Source of the DNA: Gemmatimonadetes bacterium T265
GTDB lineage: Bacteria; Gemmatimonadota; Gemmatimonadetes; Gemmatimonadales; Gemmatimonadaceae
Direction: 5' to 3'
Length of the DNA: 64,000 nucleotides
NCBI GenBank assembly: GCA_019973575.1
Contig: BPUI01000001.1
Span: 1,116,001 to 1,180,000, forward strand
The position numbers and the translations under genes were made by a program. The notes under the pieces are model-generated. The model made no database searches. It was not told the origin of the DNA and was given only the letters and a program-made list of their open reading frames with translations. Numbering within the stretch: the stretch's first letter is position 1; every line of letters starts with the position of its first letter. Shown here piece by piece: positions 47,947 to 56,508 of this stretch.

Positions 47947-48093
47947 GTCGCGCGTGGCCCCGCCGCCGCACCGCGCGCGTGGTCGGTCGCATCGCCGCGA
48001 CCGCCCTCACGCTGGCCGCCGTGGGCGGGGCGGGCGTGCCGCGAGTCGTCGGCCCGTCGCGTCACTGCGCCGGGCGGCCCCGTCGGTGGGCCG

Positions 48094-50418
48094 TCACGGC
48101 TCGACGGCGAGTTCCGCGTGGAGGTCCGCCGTCGAGCTCTCGCCGGCCCAGATGTCGAACACGGCGGGTTCGACGACCCACCGCTTCGCCTGCGGGCTCC
48201 AGAACTGGAGCTCGCGCCGGCCTACCACGAACCGGAGCGTCCGCGTCTCGCCGGGCCGCAGCGCCACGCGGCGGAAGCCTTCGAGCTGGCGGACCGGGCG
48301 CGACGCCGAGCCGGCGCGCTGGTGGACGTAGACCTGCGCGACGGCGTCGCCCGGCACGGCGCCCGTGTTCGTGACGTCGACCGCCACCTCGGCGCTGTCG
48401 CCGGCCCGCAGGCGCGCCTTCGACAGGCGCAGGTTCGCGAACCGGAACGTCGTGTAGCTCAGCCCGTACCCGAACGGGTAGCGGGGCGTGCTCGCGAGGT
48501 CCCAGTACCGCGACGTGAAGCCCGGCGCGCTCTCCGGCGCGTGCGTGAGGTTGTGGTTGTAGTAAAGCGGCTCCTGCCCGGCGCTCCGCGGCCAGCTCAC
48601 GGGGAGCTTGCCGCCCGGGTTCACGTCGCCGAAGAGCACGTCGGCCACCGCGGTGCCGCCCTCCACGCCCGGCAGCCACGCCTCGAGCACGGCGGCCGCG
48701 TGGTCCGCGACCCAGTTGATCTCGAGGGGGCGGCCGTTCTGCAGGACGACGACGAGCGGCTTGCCCGCCGCGGCGGCCGCCTCGATCATCTGCTCCTGGA
48801 TGCCCGGCAGGCCGAGGGTGCCGCGCGAGGCGCCCTCGCTGCTCATGAATGCCGTCTCGCCGACGACGGCGACCACGAGGTCCGCGCTGTCCGCCGCCGC
48901 CCGTGCCTTCCGCAGCCACTCCGCCGAATCCGCCGGCGGCGGCGGCGCGACCGGCTTCTGGCCCAGGAGCGCGTCGAACATCCCCGGGAACACCTTCGAG
49001 AGCGGCGGCCCCGCGACGTAGGTGACGCGCGCGTCGGGGCCGAGACGGCTCTTCAGGGCGGCCAACACGGTCACCGCCGGGGCGTCCGGCTGGCGGGTGA
49101 ACACGCCGGCGGGCGACGGGCCGCCTGTGACGTCGACCGGCGAGTCGGCCAGCGGCCCGAGGACCGCCACGCGCCTCACGGTCCTGGCGAGCGGGAGCGC
49201 GTGGCCGTCGTTCTTGAGCAGCACCATCGAGCGCGCCGCGAGCCGCCGCGCGAGTGCCCGCCCCTCGGCGGTGACGGCGGCCGCTGGGCGCGACGTGTCG
49301 GCGTATGGGTGCTCGAAGAGGCCGATCTGGTACTTGACGGCGAGAATCGGCAGCACGGCGGAGTCAATCTGGGCCTGCGACACCCGGCCGCTCGCGACCA
49401 GCGCCGGGAGCTGCTTCACGAACGTCTGGCTCGCCATGTCCATCCCCATGCCCGCGGTGATCGCCTTGTACGCGGCGTCGGCGGGGTCGGCCGCGAAGCC
49501 GTGCACCTGCAGACTCGCGACGGCGTTCGCGTCCGACGTGACGAAGCCGCCGAAGCCCCAGTCGCGGCGGAGCACGTCGGTGAGGAGCCAGTGGTTGCCG
49601 CTCGCCGGCACGTCGTTCAGGTCCATGTAGGCCGACATGAGGCTGCCGGCGCCGGCCTCGACCGCCGCGTGGAATGGCACGAGGTAGACGTTCCGCATCA
49701 GCGCCTCGGGCACGTACGCGCCGTCGTAGTCGCGGCCGCCCTCCGCCGCCCCGTAGCCCGCGAAGTGCTTGACGCACGCGACGACGCTGGTCGGTCCTAA
49801 CGCCGCGCCCTGGAACCCGCGCACCTGCGCCCGGGCCATCGCGGCGCCGAGGACCGGGTCCTCGCCGGCGCCCTCCTGAATGCGGCCCCAGCGGGCGTCG
49901 CGCGCGACGTCGACCATCGGCGTGAACGTCCACGTGATGCCCGCAGCCCGCGTTTCCCGTGCGGCGAACGCCTGCGCCTGCTCCTCGACGGCGGGGTCCC
50001 ACGAGGACGCCATGCCGAGCGGCGCGGGGAAGATGGTGCTGTAGCCGTGGATCACGTCGAGGCCGAAGAGGAGCGGGATGTGGAGCCGGCTCCGCTCGAC
50101 GGCGACGTGCTGCAGCCGGTTGATCGCCTGCGGGACCGCGAGCCACAGGATGGCGCCGACGCGGCCGCGGACGATGTCGCTGTCGGCGGCGGCCGTGACC
50201 ATGCCGGCGAGGCCGACGCCCGCCGCGAGGTTGAGCTGCCCGATCTTCTCCTCCGGCGTCATCTGCCGGAGGAGGGCGCGCGCCCGGCGGGTCGCGTCGG
50301 CGCTGACGGCGGGGGTAGACGCCGACACGCCTGGCGCTTGGGCGACGGCGCGGCCGGCGCCTGCAAGTAGACCGGCCAGCGCAAGCGAGCGGGTGAGCCG
50401 GGTGGGGCAACGGAGCAT
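48094..50418 (-). CDS. bglX: GH3 beta-glucosidase, BglX-type
   Basis: 774 residues from ATG 50418. A signal peptide (RSLALAGLLAGAGRAVAQ) directs it to the periplasm. The GH3 N-terminal barrel carries IPLLFGLDVIHGYSTIFP, VACVKHFAGYGAAEGGRDYDGA (substrate Lys-His) and GGFVTSDANAVASL with the Asp nucleophile. The alpha/beta sandwich (KSMVLLKND-like RSMVLLKNDGHALPLA) holds the acid/base region. The C-terminal Fn3-like domain ends PYPFGYGLSYTTF and VTNTGAVPGDAVAQVYV. It removes terminal glucose or xylose from oligosaccharides. The divergent NUDIX-type regulator probably senses a sugar derived from it. Confidence 0.95.
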   Translation of the reverse strand: MLRCPTRLTRSLALAGLLAGAGRAVAQAPGVSASTPAVSADATRRARALLRQMTPEEKIGQLNLAAGVGLAGMVTAAADSDIVRGRVGAILWLAVPQAINRLQHVAVERSRLHIPLLFGLDVIHGYSTIFPAPLGMASSWDPAVEEQAQAFAARETRAAGITWTFTPMVDVARDARWGRIQEGAGEDPVLGAAMARAQVRGFQGAALGPTSVVACVKHFAGYGAAEGGRDYDGAYVPEALMRNVYLVPFHAAVEAGAGSLMSAYMDLNDVPASGNHWLLTDVLRRDWGFGGFVTSDANAVASLQVHGFAADPADAAYKAITAGMGMDMASQTFVKQLPALVASGRVSQAQIDSAVLPILAVKYQIGLFEHPYADTSRPAAAVTAEGRALARRLAARSMVLLKNDGHALPLARTVRRVAVLGPLADSPVDVTGGPSPAGVFTRQPDAPAVTVLAALKSRLGPDARVTYVAGPPLSKVFPGMFDALLGQKPVAPPPPADSAEWLRKARAAADSADLVVAVVGETAFMSSEGASRGTLGLPGIQEQMIEAAAAAGKPLVVVLQNGRPLEINWVADHAAAVLEAWLPGVEGGTAVADVLFGDVNPGGKLPVSWPRSAGQEPLYYNHNLTHAPESAPGFTSRYWDLASTPRYPFGYGLSYTTFRFANLRLSKARLRAGDSAEVAVDVTNTGAVPGDAVAQVYVHQRAGSASRPVRQLEGFRRVALRPGETRTLRFVVGRRELQFWSPQAKRWVVEPAVFDIWAGESSTADLHAELAVEP

Positions 50419-50516
50419 ACGAACCTCGGACGAGTGAAGGGCGGCGTCTCAGGCGCCGAGCGACGCGGAGGGAACGTGCGGATTGGTTGCGTGACAGCCA
50501 CGCTAGTTGCGGCGCG

Positions 50517-50528
50517 TTGCGTGCGCAA
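50517..50528. promoter_or_regulatory. palindrome between bglX and NUDIX regulator
   Basis: TTGCGTGCGCAA is a perfect 12-bp palindrome. Flanking CGCG on both sides extends it imperfectly. It lies 24 bases before the regulator ATG and about 100 bases before bglX. Confidence 0.4.
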
Positions 50529-50551
50529 TACGCGACCGGTATCGTCCCCGG

Positions 50552-51370
50552 ATGCCTGCGTCTGCCGCCAACCGCACCCGCGGTCGCACCGCCCTTCCGC
50601 GCCCCTCCGGGGCCGCAGCGGTCGCCGACCTGCGCGCCGCGCTCGAGCGCGACTTCTTCCCCGGGCTCTCGGTCAACGGCGTGATCTTCGGCGCCGACGC
50701 CGGGACGCTCCGGGTCCTGCTCATGCGCTGGCTCGACGCCGACGCCTGGGGGCTGCCAGGCGGCTACGTGCGCCGCGACGAGGACGTCGACGCCGCCGCG
50801 GCGCGCATGGTGCGCGAGCTCACGGGGCTCGAGGGCGTCTACCTGCGGCAGTTCCACACCTTCGGCCGCGCCGACCGCGCCCTGGGGCCGGCCCCGGCGG
50901 CGGCGCGCTCCCTCGCGCTCCCGGCCGACCACTGGATCTTCGGGCGTGTGGTGTCGGTCGGGTACGTCGCGCTCGTCGACGCCGCCCGCGCGCGGGTGGC
51001 GCCCGACCCGGTGGCGAGCGCGATGACGAACGCGCACGGCTGGTACCCCGTGGCCGAGCGCCCGCCGCTCGTCCTCGACCACGCGGAGATGATCGACCGC
51101 GCCCTCGCGGCCCTGCGCGCGGGGCTCGACGACCTACCGCTCGGCGACACCCTGCTGCCGGGCGCGTTCACCATGCCCGAACTCCAGCGCCTCTACGAGA
51201 CGGTGCTCGGTCGCGCGTTCGACCGGCGCAACTTCCTCAACCGCATGCTTGACCTCGGGCTCGTCGAGCGCCTGCCGGGGCAGCGCGTCAGCCGCGTGAG
51301 CCGGCCACTGAACCTGTATCGCTGGGCCGGGCGCGACGGCGCGCCCGACAACGAGGCCGCAACGGGATAA
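50552..51370 (+). CDS. NrtR/AraR-type NUDIX transcriptional regulator
   Basis: 272 residues from ATG 50552. The NUDIX-like N-terminal part begins SVNGVIFGADAGTLRVLLMRW and has WGLPGGYVRRDEDVDAAAARMVRELTGLEGV. The REx2EE-type catalytic glutamates of true NUDIX hydrolases are partly lost (ARMVREL), so it is a ligand sensor. The C-terminal winged helix is PLGDTLLPGAFTMPELQRLYETVLGRAFDRRNFLNRML, then GLVERLPG. Relatives control NAD or sugar catabolism, the latter next to glycosidase genes. It is divergent from bglX, which suggests regulation of that gene. Confidence 0.9.
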   Translation: MPASAANRTRGRTALPRPSGAAAVADLRAALERDFFPGLSVNGVIFGADAGTLRVLLMRWLDADAWGLPGGYVRRDEDVDAAAARMVRELTGLEGVYLRQFHTFGRADRALGPAPAAARSLALPADHWIFGRVVSVGYVALVDAARARVAPDPVASAMTNAHGWYPVAERPPLVLDHAEMIDRALAALRAGLDDLPLGDTLLPGAFTMPELQRLYETVLGRAFDRRNFLNRMLDLGLVERLPGQRVSRVSRPLNLYRWAGRDGAPDNEAATG

Positions 51371-51588
51371 CCGCTCAGAAACGCTCGCTCCACCGGGATC
51401 GCCTCGACGTGGATTTGCGCATCCCGGCGCTGGTCCGAGAGGCACTCGGTGCCCAGGCGATTCAGAGCGTGTTCGGCGCAGCGGGTGGCCGAGTGACGAC
51501 CCCGACGGCCGGGGTGCGGACCCGACGCAGAGAATGCTACCGGCGGGCCCGGCGCGCCTCAGCGCGCCTCAGCGCGTGTTGGCGCGCG
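51371..51588. other. 218-base intergenic region
   Basis: Between convergent genes. It includes a short direct repeat (GCGCGCCTCA twice, about 51549-51572) and GTGTTGGCGCGCG. No gene or clear hairpin is defended. Confidence 0.35.
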
Positions 51589-52341
51589 TTAGAGCGCGGC
51601 GGCGCGGCCGCCGTCGACGGCCAGGACGGCCCCGGTGATGTAGCTCGACGCCGCGCTGGCGAGGTAGACGATCGCGTTGGCGACCTCCCCCGGGTCGGCG
51701 GCGCGGCGGAGCGGGATCATCGCGACCATGGCGGGGAGCATGCCGGCCATCGGCTCGGTCGCCGGCGTCAGCGTCGGCCCGAGCGCGACGGCGTTGACCC
51801 GGACGCCCTGCGGCCCGTACTCCGCCGCCCACGACCGGGTGAGCAGTTCGAGCGCGGCCTTGGACGCGCCGTACGCGGCCATGCCCGCGAGGCCGCGCGA
51901 GGCGACCATGGTCGACACGTTCACGATCGCCCCGCCGCCGCGCGCCGCCATCTGCGGCGCGTAGGCCGCCGTGAGGAAGAAGGGCGCCTTGACGTTAACG
52001 GCGAACATCTGGTCGAAGCCGGCCTCGCGGGTCTCGCTCGTGGGGCCGAGTTCCCAGTAGCCCGCGTTGTTGACCAGGACGTCGACCGGCCCGGCGTCCT
52101 GGACCAGCCGTTGCACGTCGGCGTGGGACGTCAGGTCGGCGCGGACGAAGCGGGCCGCCGGGCCCGGACGATCGAGTCGGCCGATCTCGGCAACCACGCC
52201 CTGCCCGCGCGCCTCGTCCCGTCCCACGACGACGACGCGGGCGCCCCGCTCCGCGAACGCGAGGGCGGTCGCGCGTCCGATGCCGGACGTCCCGCCCGTG
52301 ACGAGCACGGTCTTCCCGTCGAACTCCATCGCGCGCTCCAT
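51589..52341 (-). CDS. SDR-family oxidoreductase
   Basis: 250 residues from ATG 52341 (or ATG 52329). GKTVLVTGGTSGIGRATALAFAERGARVVVVGRD is the cofactor motif, DVLVNNAGYWELGP the NNAG strand, AIVNVSTMVASRG the Ser, and YGASKAALELLTRSWAAEYGPQGVRVNAVALGPTLTP the Tyr-x3-Lys and lid. It ends with YITGAVLAVDGG, classical FabG-like. It follows the peroxiredoxin by only 3 bases in one operon, opposite a TetR gene. Substrate unknown. Confidence 0.93.
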   Translation of the reverse strand: MERAMEFDGKTVLVTGGTSGIGRATALAFAERGARVVVVGRDEARGQGVVAEIGRLDRPGPAARFVRADLTSHADVQRLVQDAGPVDVLVNNAGYWELGPTSETREAGFDQMFAVNVKAPFFLTAAYAPQMAARGGGAIVNVSTMVASRGLAGMAAYGASKAALELLTRSWAAEYGPQGVRVNAVALGPTLTPATEPMAGMLPAMVAMIPLRRAADPGEVANAIVYLASAASSYITGAVLAVDGGRAAAL

Positions 52342-52344
52342 GCG

Positions 52345-53019
52345 TCACCCGGCCTGGAGCACGCCGTCGACGGCGGCGAGGATCTCGCCGGGCTCCGAGC
52401 GGGTCGCGTAGTTGGGCCGCACGTCGATCCAGCGGATCGTCCCGGCGGCGTCCACGACGACCACCGTGGGCATGGGGAGGTCGTGCGTCCCGTCGACGTT
52501 GCGCTCGCTCACGTCGAGTCCGAGGCTGGCCTGGGCGTCGCGGGCGCCCTCGCCGTGGCGCATCACGATGCCGAGCGGCCCGGCGATCTGGTTGCCCGGG
52601 TCCGACACGACGGCGAAGGTCAGGCCGTTCTTTTCGGCCGCGGACAACGACCCGTCGGGCTTCTGCGGGCTCACCGCGACGAGCGCCACGCCGCGCGCGT
52701 CGAGCGCGCCGACGAGGGTCTCCTGGTACGCGTGGAGCGCCAGGTTGCAGTACGGGCACCACGCGCCGCGGTAGAAGACGACCACCGCCGGACGCCCCGC
52801 CCGCACCGCGGTCAGGGTGATCGGGCGCCCGAACGCGTCGAGCAGATCGCCGTCGGGCATCGGCATGCCAGGCGCCGCAACCCCCGCCGGCACCCCCTCC
52901 GCGACGATCCGCTGCAGGTCCGCGCCGAACGTGGCGCGCACGTCGGCGGGCAATCGCGCGGCGAACTGCGGCTGGGCAGCCTTCACCCGGTCGGCGATCG
53001 TCGTGTCTATGGCAGTCAT
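52345..53019 (-). CDS. AhpC/TSA-type peroxiredoxin
   Basis: 224 residues from ATG 53019. A helical N-terminal ~60 residues precedes a thioredoxin fold: GRPAVVVFYRGAWCPYCNLALHAYQETL carries the peroxidatic Cys in a CPYC context. VALVAVSPQKPDGSLSAAEKNGLTFAVVSDPGNQIAGPLG and MPTVVVVDAAGTIRWIDVRPNYATRSEPGEIL complete it. It reduces peroxides with thiols. It is first gene of a two-gene unit with the SDR, divergent from the TetR regulator; both probably respond to electrophile or oxidative stress. Confidence 0.93.
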   Translation of the reverse strand: MTAIDTTIADRVKAAQPQFAARLPADVRATFGADLQRIVAEGVPAGVAAPGMPMPDGDLLDAFGRPITLTAVRAGRPAVVVFYRGAWCPYCNLALHAYQETLVGALDARGVALVAVSPQKPDGSLSAAEKNGLTFAVVSDPGNQIAGPLGIVMRHGEGARDAQASLGLDVSERNVDGTHDLPMPTVVVVDAAGTIRWIDVRPNYATRSEPGEILAAVDGVLQAG

Positions 53020-53156
53020 CAGTAGCTCCAGGCAGTGTGGTGGCCCTGCCTCGTAGGCCACCAGCCATTCGGCCGCGGTGCCCCGAGTGGGTCGCACAAT
53101 CCAATAACGGGCTGAAGGAACACCGCCGAGAGTGGGTTTTCTAGCCCCAAAATTGA

Positions 53157-53165
53157 TGCTACTCT
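53157..53165 (+). promoter_or_regulatory. extended -10 element abutting the tetR start
   Basis: TGCTACTCT at 53157-53165 has an extended -10 (TG before TACTCT). Six bases separate it from ATG 53172, so the mRNA should begin at or near the start codon. No good -35 is visible. Confidence 0.4.
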
Positions 53166-53171
53166 CAACCC

Positions 53172-53831
53172 ATGGACCCGAGCGCGCCTCGCACAAACAC
53201 GCTGACTCGCAAGGGCGCGCGAACCCGCGCGCGGATCGTCGACGCCGCTGCCCGCCTCGTCTATGAACGTGGGGTCGCCGGCACGACGGTCGAGGACGTC
53301 CGGGCCGCCGCGGAGGTGAGCGGCTCGCAGCTCTACCACTACTTCGCCGACAAGGACGCGCTCGTGCAGGCGGTCATCGATTGCCAGGCCGACGCGATCG
53401 TCGCCAACCAGGAACGCGCCGACCTCGCCACCGCCGACGGCCTGCGGGCCTGGCGCTCGGCCGTGCTCGCGCACGCCGAGCGCACCGGCGGGGCGGGGGG
53501 ATGCCCGCTCGGGTCCCTCGGCGGCCAACTCGCCGAGCGCGACACTCGGGCCCGCACGCATCTCGCGGCCGGCTTCGAGCGGTGGGCGGGTGTCCTGCGC
53601 GACGGACTGCGCGCGCTATCCGCCGCCGGGGAGATCTCGCGCGACGTCGACCCCGACGCCCTCGCCGTGACCCTCCTTGCGGCCCTGCAGGGCGGCCTGC
53701 TCCTCGCGCAAGTCCAGCGCGACAGCCGCCCCCTCGAAACCGCGCTCGACACGCTGCTGGCCCTCGCCGGCGTACGCCCCGCTCACGACCTCGGGGTCCT
53801 GGGAGCCGCGGACGGCGCGGAAGCCGCCTGA
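53172..53831 (+). CDS. TetR-family repressor
   Basis: 219 residues from ATG 53172. RKGARTRARIVDAAARLVYERGVAGTTVEDVRAAAEVSGSQLYHYFADKDALVQAVI is the TetR helix-turn-helix. The ligand domain includes GGCPLGSLGGQLAERDTRARTHL, with a Cys near residue 112, as in thiol-sensing TetR members (TetR_C_33/YxaF type). It probably represses the divergent peroxiredoxin-SDR operon. Confidence 0.93.
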   Translation: MDPSAPRTNTLTRKGARTRARIVDAAARLVYERGVAGTTVEDVRAAAEVSGSQLYHYFADKDALVQAVIDCQADAIVANQERADLATADGLRAWRSAVLAHAERTGGAGGCPLGSLGGQLAERDTRARTHLAAGFERWAGVLRDGLRALSAAGEISRDVDPDALAVTLLAALQGGLLLAQVQRDSRPLETALDTLLALAGVRPAHDLGVLGAADGAEAA

Positions 53832-54032
53832 CCATTCAGCGGCCCGTGACGATGGCGCGGCACGGAATCGTGGATGTCGCGTCCGACGTCATCGCCGTGA
53901 GCCGGTGCAGCCTCCGTTTGCGCGTTCGACAAGGGGGCCGCTAACCGCTGCTCGTTCGCGGGCCGGCCGCCCCCAAGCCGCCGCGTCCGCGGCGCGCGGC
54001 GTGGGTCCGGACCGCAGACCCCCTCCGTAAAC
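53832..54032. other. 200-base intergenic region
   Basis: No gene recognised. Complementary CAGCGGCC and GGCCGC-type words at its ends (about 53838 and 53935) may form a weak hairpin after tetR. Confidence 0.35.
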
Positions 54033-54230
54033 GTGCACCTCCCGGGCGAACTGGCGACGCAGGAGTTGATCACCGCCGGCCGCGAGGCGTACGTCGGCCT
54101 CTCGATGGTGAATCTGGCGCTGAAGATGACCGACCGCGTGGCCGCCCTCGAGCTCGCGCGTACGGGCGTCGCACACGCCACCGCGCAGATGCAGCGGATG
54201 GAGGGGGAGCTGCGCGCCCAGAGGACCTGA
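54033..54230 (+). CDS. small hypothetical helical protein
   Basis: 65 residues from GTG 54033. ELATQELITAGREAYVGLSMVNLALKMTDRVAALELARTG-like sequence (in part) is amphipathic helix throughout, with high third-position GC as in real genes. No family recognised. It converges with the DHFR-like gene; its stop is 17 bases from that one. Confidence 0.5.
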   Translation: MHLPGELATQELITAGREAYVGLSMVNLALKMTDRVAALELARTGVAHATAQMQRMEGELRAQRT

Positions 54231-54247
54231 CACGCTCCTTGACTACC

Positions 54248-54841
54248 TCACTTCGCATCGCCGTCCCCGGCCTTCAGAGGACCGGCGGCCCTGTACAGAC
54301 TGAACACGATGCCGGACGGCGTCGTTTGCGTGCTGACCAGCTCGAACGCGCGCGCCGGGGTCCGCTCCGCGAAGAAGCGCTTTCCCGTGCCTAACAGCAC
54401 CGGGTAGACGACCAGCAGGACTTCGTCCGCGAGCCCGTGTTCGAGCAGTGCCGAGGTCAGCGTGGAGCTACCCGAGAGGATCAGGTCGGGGCCGTCCTGC
54501 GACTTGAGGCGGCGAACGCCCGCGACGATGTCCGGTCCGAGGCCCTCGAACGGGCCCCATTCCAGACTCTCCGGACGGTGGGTGGCGACATACTTCGTCG
54601 CCGCGTTGAGACGGTCCGCCATCGGACTGCTCGGCGCGTGTGGCCAGAAGCCCGACCAGAGGTCGTAGGTGTGACGGCCGAGCAGCAGATCGAAGCGCTC
54701 GCCATACGCCGCGAGCATCGCGTCCCGGCCAGCGGGGGTCCGGTAGGGCGCGGTCCAGTCGCTGTAGGGGAAGCCGTCGTCGGCGGAGTGCTGGATCACG
54801 CCGTCCAGCGAGATGTGTTCGACGAGTTTGAGCGTTCTCAT
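54248..54841 (-). CDS. dihydrofolate-reductase-like (RibD C-terminal) protein
   Basis: 197 residues from ATG 54841. RTLKLVEHISLDGVIQ, RFDLLLGRHTYDLWSGFWPHAP, YVATHRPESLEWGPFEGLG, DLILSGSSTLTSALLEHGLADEVLLVVYPVLLGTGKRFF are the RibD_C/YyaP signatures. The family resembles DHFR but most members are not folate enzymes. It follows the SRPBCC gene by seven bases in a three-gene operon. GTTAGGC encodes LLG in the conserved VLLGTG. Confidence 0.9.
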   Translation of the reverse strand: MRTLKLVEHISLDGVIQHSADDGFPYSDWTAPYRTPAGRDAMLAAYGERFDLLLGRHTYDLWSGFWPHAPSSPMADRLNAATKYVATHRPESLEWGPFEGLGPDIVAGVRRLKSQDGPDLILSGSSTLTSALLEHGLADEVLLVVYPVLLGTGKRFFAERTPARAFELVSTQTTPSGIVFSLYRAAGPLKAGDGDAK

Positions 54842-54848
54842 GTGCGTC

Positions 54849-55670
54849 TCATTCGGCCGCGCTCAGCGCCGTCGGCATCGGGAAGCGTTCGTCGATCCAC
54901 GCGCGCCACAGCGGTGTCTCGCGCGCGACGGACGCGGCCGCCTGATCGCCGTAGTGGTAGAAGTTCAGGGCCACCATGCTCTGGCCGCCGACGGTGAAGG
55001 CGCCGAGGGCGGCGACGCCCGGCCCCGGCGTGTCGAGCCGCAGCAGGACGTCGTGCGGACTCTGGCTGACGTACTCCGCCACGCCGCTGAGCGCCGGGAC
55101 ACCGGCGGGCGCCGTCCACGCCTGCCCGACGCTCAAGCCGTTCACGCCCAGCGCCGCGGTCAGCGTCTCCCACGCTTCCGCTTCGGTGCCCGCGACGGGC
55201 GCCACGAACTGCATGAGCGCCGAGCGTTGGCCGCGGAAGTGTGTGAGATAGATCGTCAGGGTGCGGAAGAAGGCGGGCCAGCCGAGCCCGGCGGCTTCGA
55301 GCTGATCGTCCCAGTCGTCGGTGCTCGCGAAGAGGCTGTGCACCACACGGACGACGCACACGCCGCCGGCGCGCGCTTCGACGCTCCACTCGGTCGCGAT
55401 GGGCGGGGCGCCACCCCAGCCCTCGCCCTGCTTGGCGAACGTTCGGGGCGGATCCCAGGCCGTCACGGCGGCACGGGGCTCCATGCCCGGGCCGAAATGC
55501 AACGTCACCGCGACGGGCTTTCCGTCACGCTCCTCGAACTCGGCCGGCACGAACCAGGACGAGATACCGGGCCCGGTCGCGATGGCCTGCCAGACCTCCT
55601 CCGGCGTGCCGGGGACTTCGACTTCGACCTGGACGGAACGGCGTCCGGAGGCCTCCTTTTTCACGCTCAC
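54849..55670 (-). CDS. SRPBCC/AHSA1-domain protein
   Basis: 273 residues from GTG 55670, overlapping the regulator stop (GTGA). RRSVQVEVEVPGTPEEVWQAIATGPGISSWFVPAEFEERDG, then AVTAWDPPRTFAKQGEGWGG are AHSA1/START-like hallmarks. Near residue 130 it has VHSLFASTDDWDDQLEAAGLGWPAFFRTLTIYL. The ~110 C-terminal residues (ETLTAALGVNGLSVGQAW, FYHYGDQAAASVARETPLWRAWIDERFP) resemble a second, divergent domain. It binds a hydrophobic ligand; partner of the ArsR-like regulator. Confidence 0.85.
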   Translation of the reverse strand: MSVKKEASGRRSVQVEVEVPGTPEEVWQAIATGPGISSWFVPAEFEERDGKPVAVTLHFGPGMEPRAAVTAWDPPRTFAKQGEGWGGAPPIATEWSVEARAGGVCVVRVVHSLFASTDDWDDQLEAAGLGWPAFFRTLTIYLTHFRGQRSALMQFVAPVAGTEAEAWETLTAALGVNGLSVGQAWTAPAGVPALSGVAEYVSQSPHDVLLRLDTPGPGVAALGAFTVGGQSMVALNFYHYGDQAAASVARETPLWRAWIDERFPMPTALSAAE

Positions 55671-56269
55671 GATGGCTCCTTGGGATCGGATGGCTGCGGG
55701 AGAGGATGCGCCACGACGACCAGGCGATGCGCGCGGCCGCCGGGGGCGGATGGGTCGTGGTATTTGGCCACGAGTGTGGTGATGGCCTCGGTGAGTTCGT
55801 GGCTGAACGCCGCGCGGTCCGTCGGCGACCGGAAGCGCACCTCGGTATCCACCGCCAGGGTCGCCAGGCGTTTGCGCGATTCGGTCGCACGACGCACGAG
55901 GTGGCCGACCTCGCGGACCACGCGTGCGCCTAACGCGATGAGGTAGCTCGCGGACAGCCGGTCGACTTCCCGGATCGGATCGACGGCGACCGGGCCCAAG
56001 GCGCTCGGCGAGACGACGTAGGAGGCGGCCGTCGCGACGAGCAGCCGTTCGGTCAGGCCGCCCCACTTGCGTTCCGCGGCCAGCCGCACCAGCCCATGCG
56101 CCTCCAGCGCGTGCAGGTGGTAGTTGACCTTCTGCCGGGCCAGGCCGACTCGCGTGGCCAGCGTCGCCGCCGAGGCGGGCGCTGCCAACTCGGCGAGGAG
56201 TCGGCTTCGCACCGGCTCCAGGGCCACCGTCGCCGCCGCCGGATCCTCGATGACGTGGATGTCGAACAC
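55667..56269 (-). CDS. ArsR-like winged-helix regulator of SRPBCC operon
   Basis: 200 residues from GTG 56269. VIEDPAAATVALEPVRSRLLAELAAPASAATLATRVGLARQKVNYHLHALEAHGLVRL is an ArsR-type helix-turn-helix with wing. A ~110-residue C-terminal part (REVDRLSASYLIALGARVVREVGHLV, VRFRSPTDRAAFSHELTEAITTLVAKY) may bind ligand or dimerise. A consensus promoter ends six bases before GTG, so the mRNA should be leaderless. It heads an operon with SRPBCC and DHFR-like genes. A GCCTAAC occurs in the coding sequence. Confidence 0.88.
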   Translation of the reverse strand: MFDIHVIEDPAAATVALEPVRSRLLAELAAPASAATLATRVGLARQKVNYHLHALEAHGLVRLAAERKWGGLTERLLVATAASYVVSPSALGPVAVDPIREVDRLSASYLIALGARVVREVGHLVRRATESRKRLATLAVDTEVRFRSPTDRAAFSHELTEAITTLVAKYHDPSAPGGRAHRLVVVAHPLPQPSDPKEPS

Positions 56270-56275
56270 GGGGCG

Positions 56276-56304
56276 ATGGTAGCTGCGACAACTTTTATTG
56301 TCAA
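56276..56304 (-). promoter_or_regulatory. promoter abutting the ArsR-like gene
   Basis: On the minus strand TTGACA (56304-56299), 17 bases, TACCAT (56281-56276), then six bases to GTG 56269. It is the clearest leaderless arrangement in the window. Confidence 0.7.
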
Positions 56305-56398
56305 TCCTCGCCCGAGTCCGGAGTCGCTCCTGCGAACGGCGCGGCGTCTGGCAATGACCACGCGGGCGCGCTCGACCGGCAGTCGCCCGCCGGCTACG

Positions 56399-56437
56399 AT
56401 GTCGCGGACCCTCATGTCGCGGCCCCCGATGTCGCGG
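56399..56437 (+). repeat. three ATGTCGCGG copies, 15-bp period
   Basis: ATGTCGCGG at 56399-56407, 56414-56422 and 56429-56437, in the 5' region of the sugar transporter. The period of 15 keeps one reading frame but I see no credible protein. Confidence 0.6.
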
Positions 56438-56508
56438 GCCCCCGCTCGTCCGCCGGCGCGCGGCGCCGACGTCCGCCCCCGACGCCCCACCCCGCGCCCC
56501 CCCCGACG

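Noticed and set aside
47907-48374. Plus-strand frame with a signal-peptide-like stretch (GRIAATALTLAAVGG)
   Set aside because: It runs into the antisense of bglX and becomes Arg-rich; no ribosome site.
53120-53171. GAGAGT / ACTCTC dyad as TetR operator
   Set aside because: Only six bases pair across 24 bases; could be chance, so not listed as an operator.
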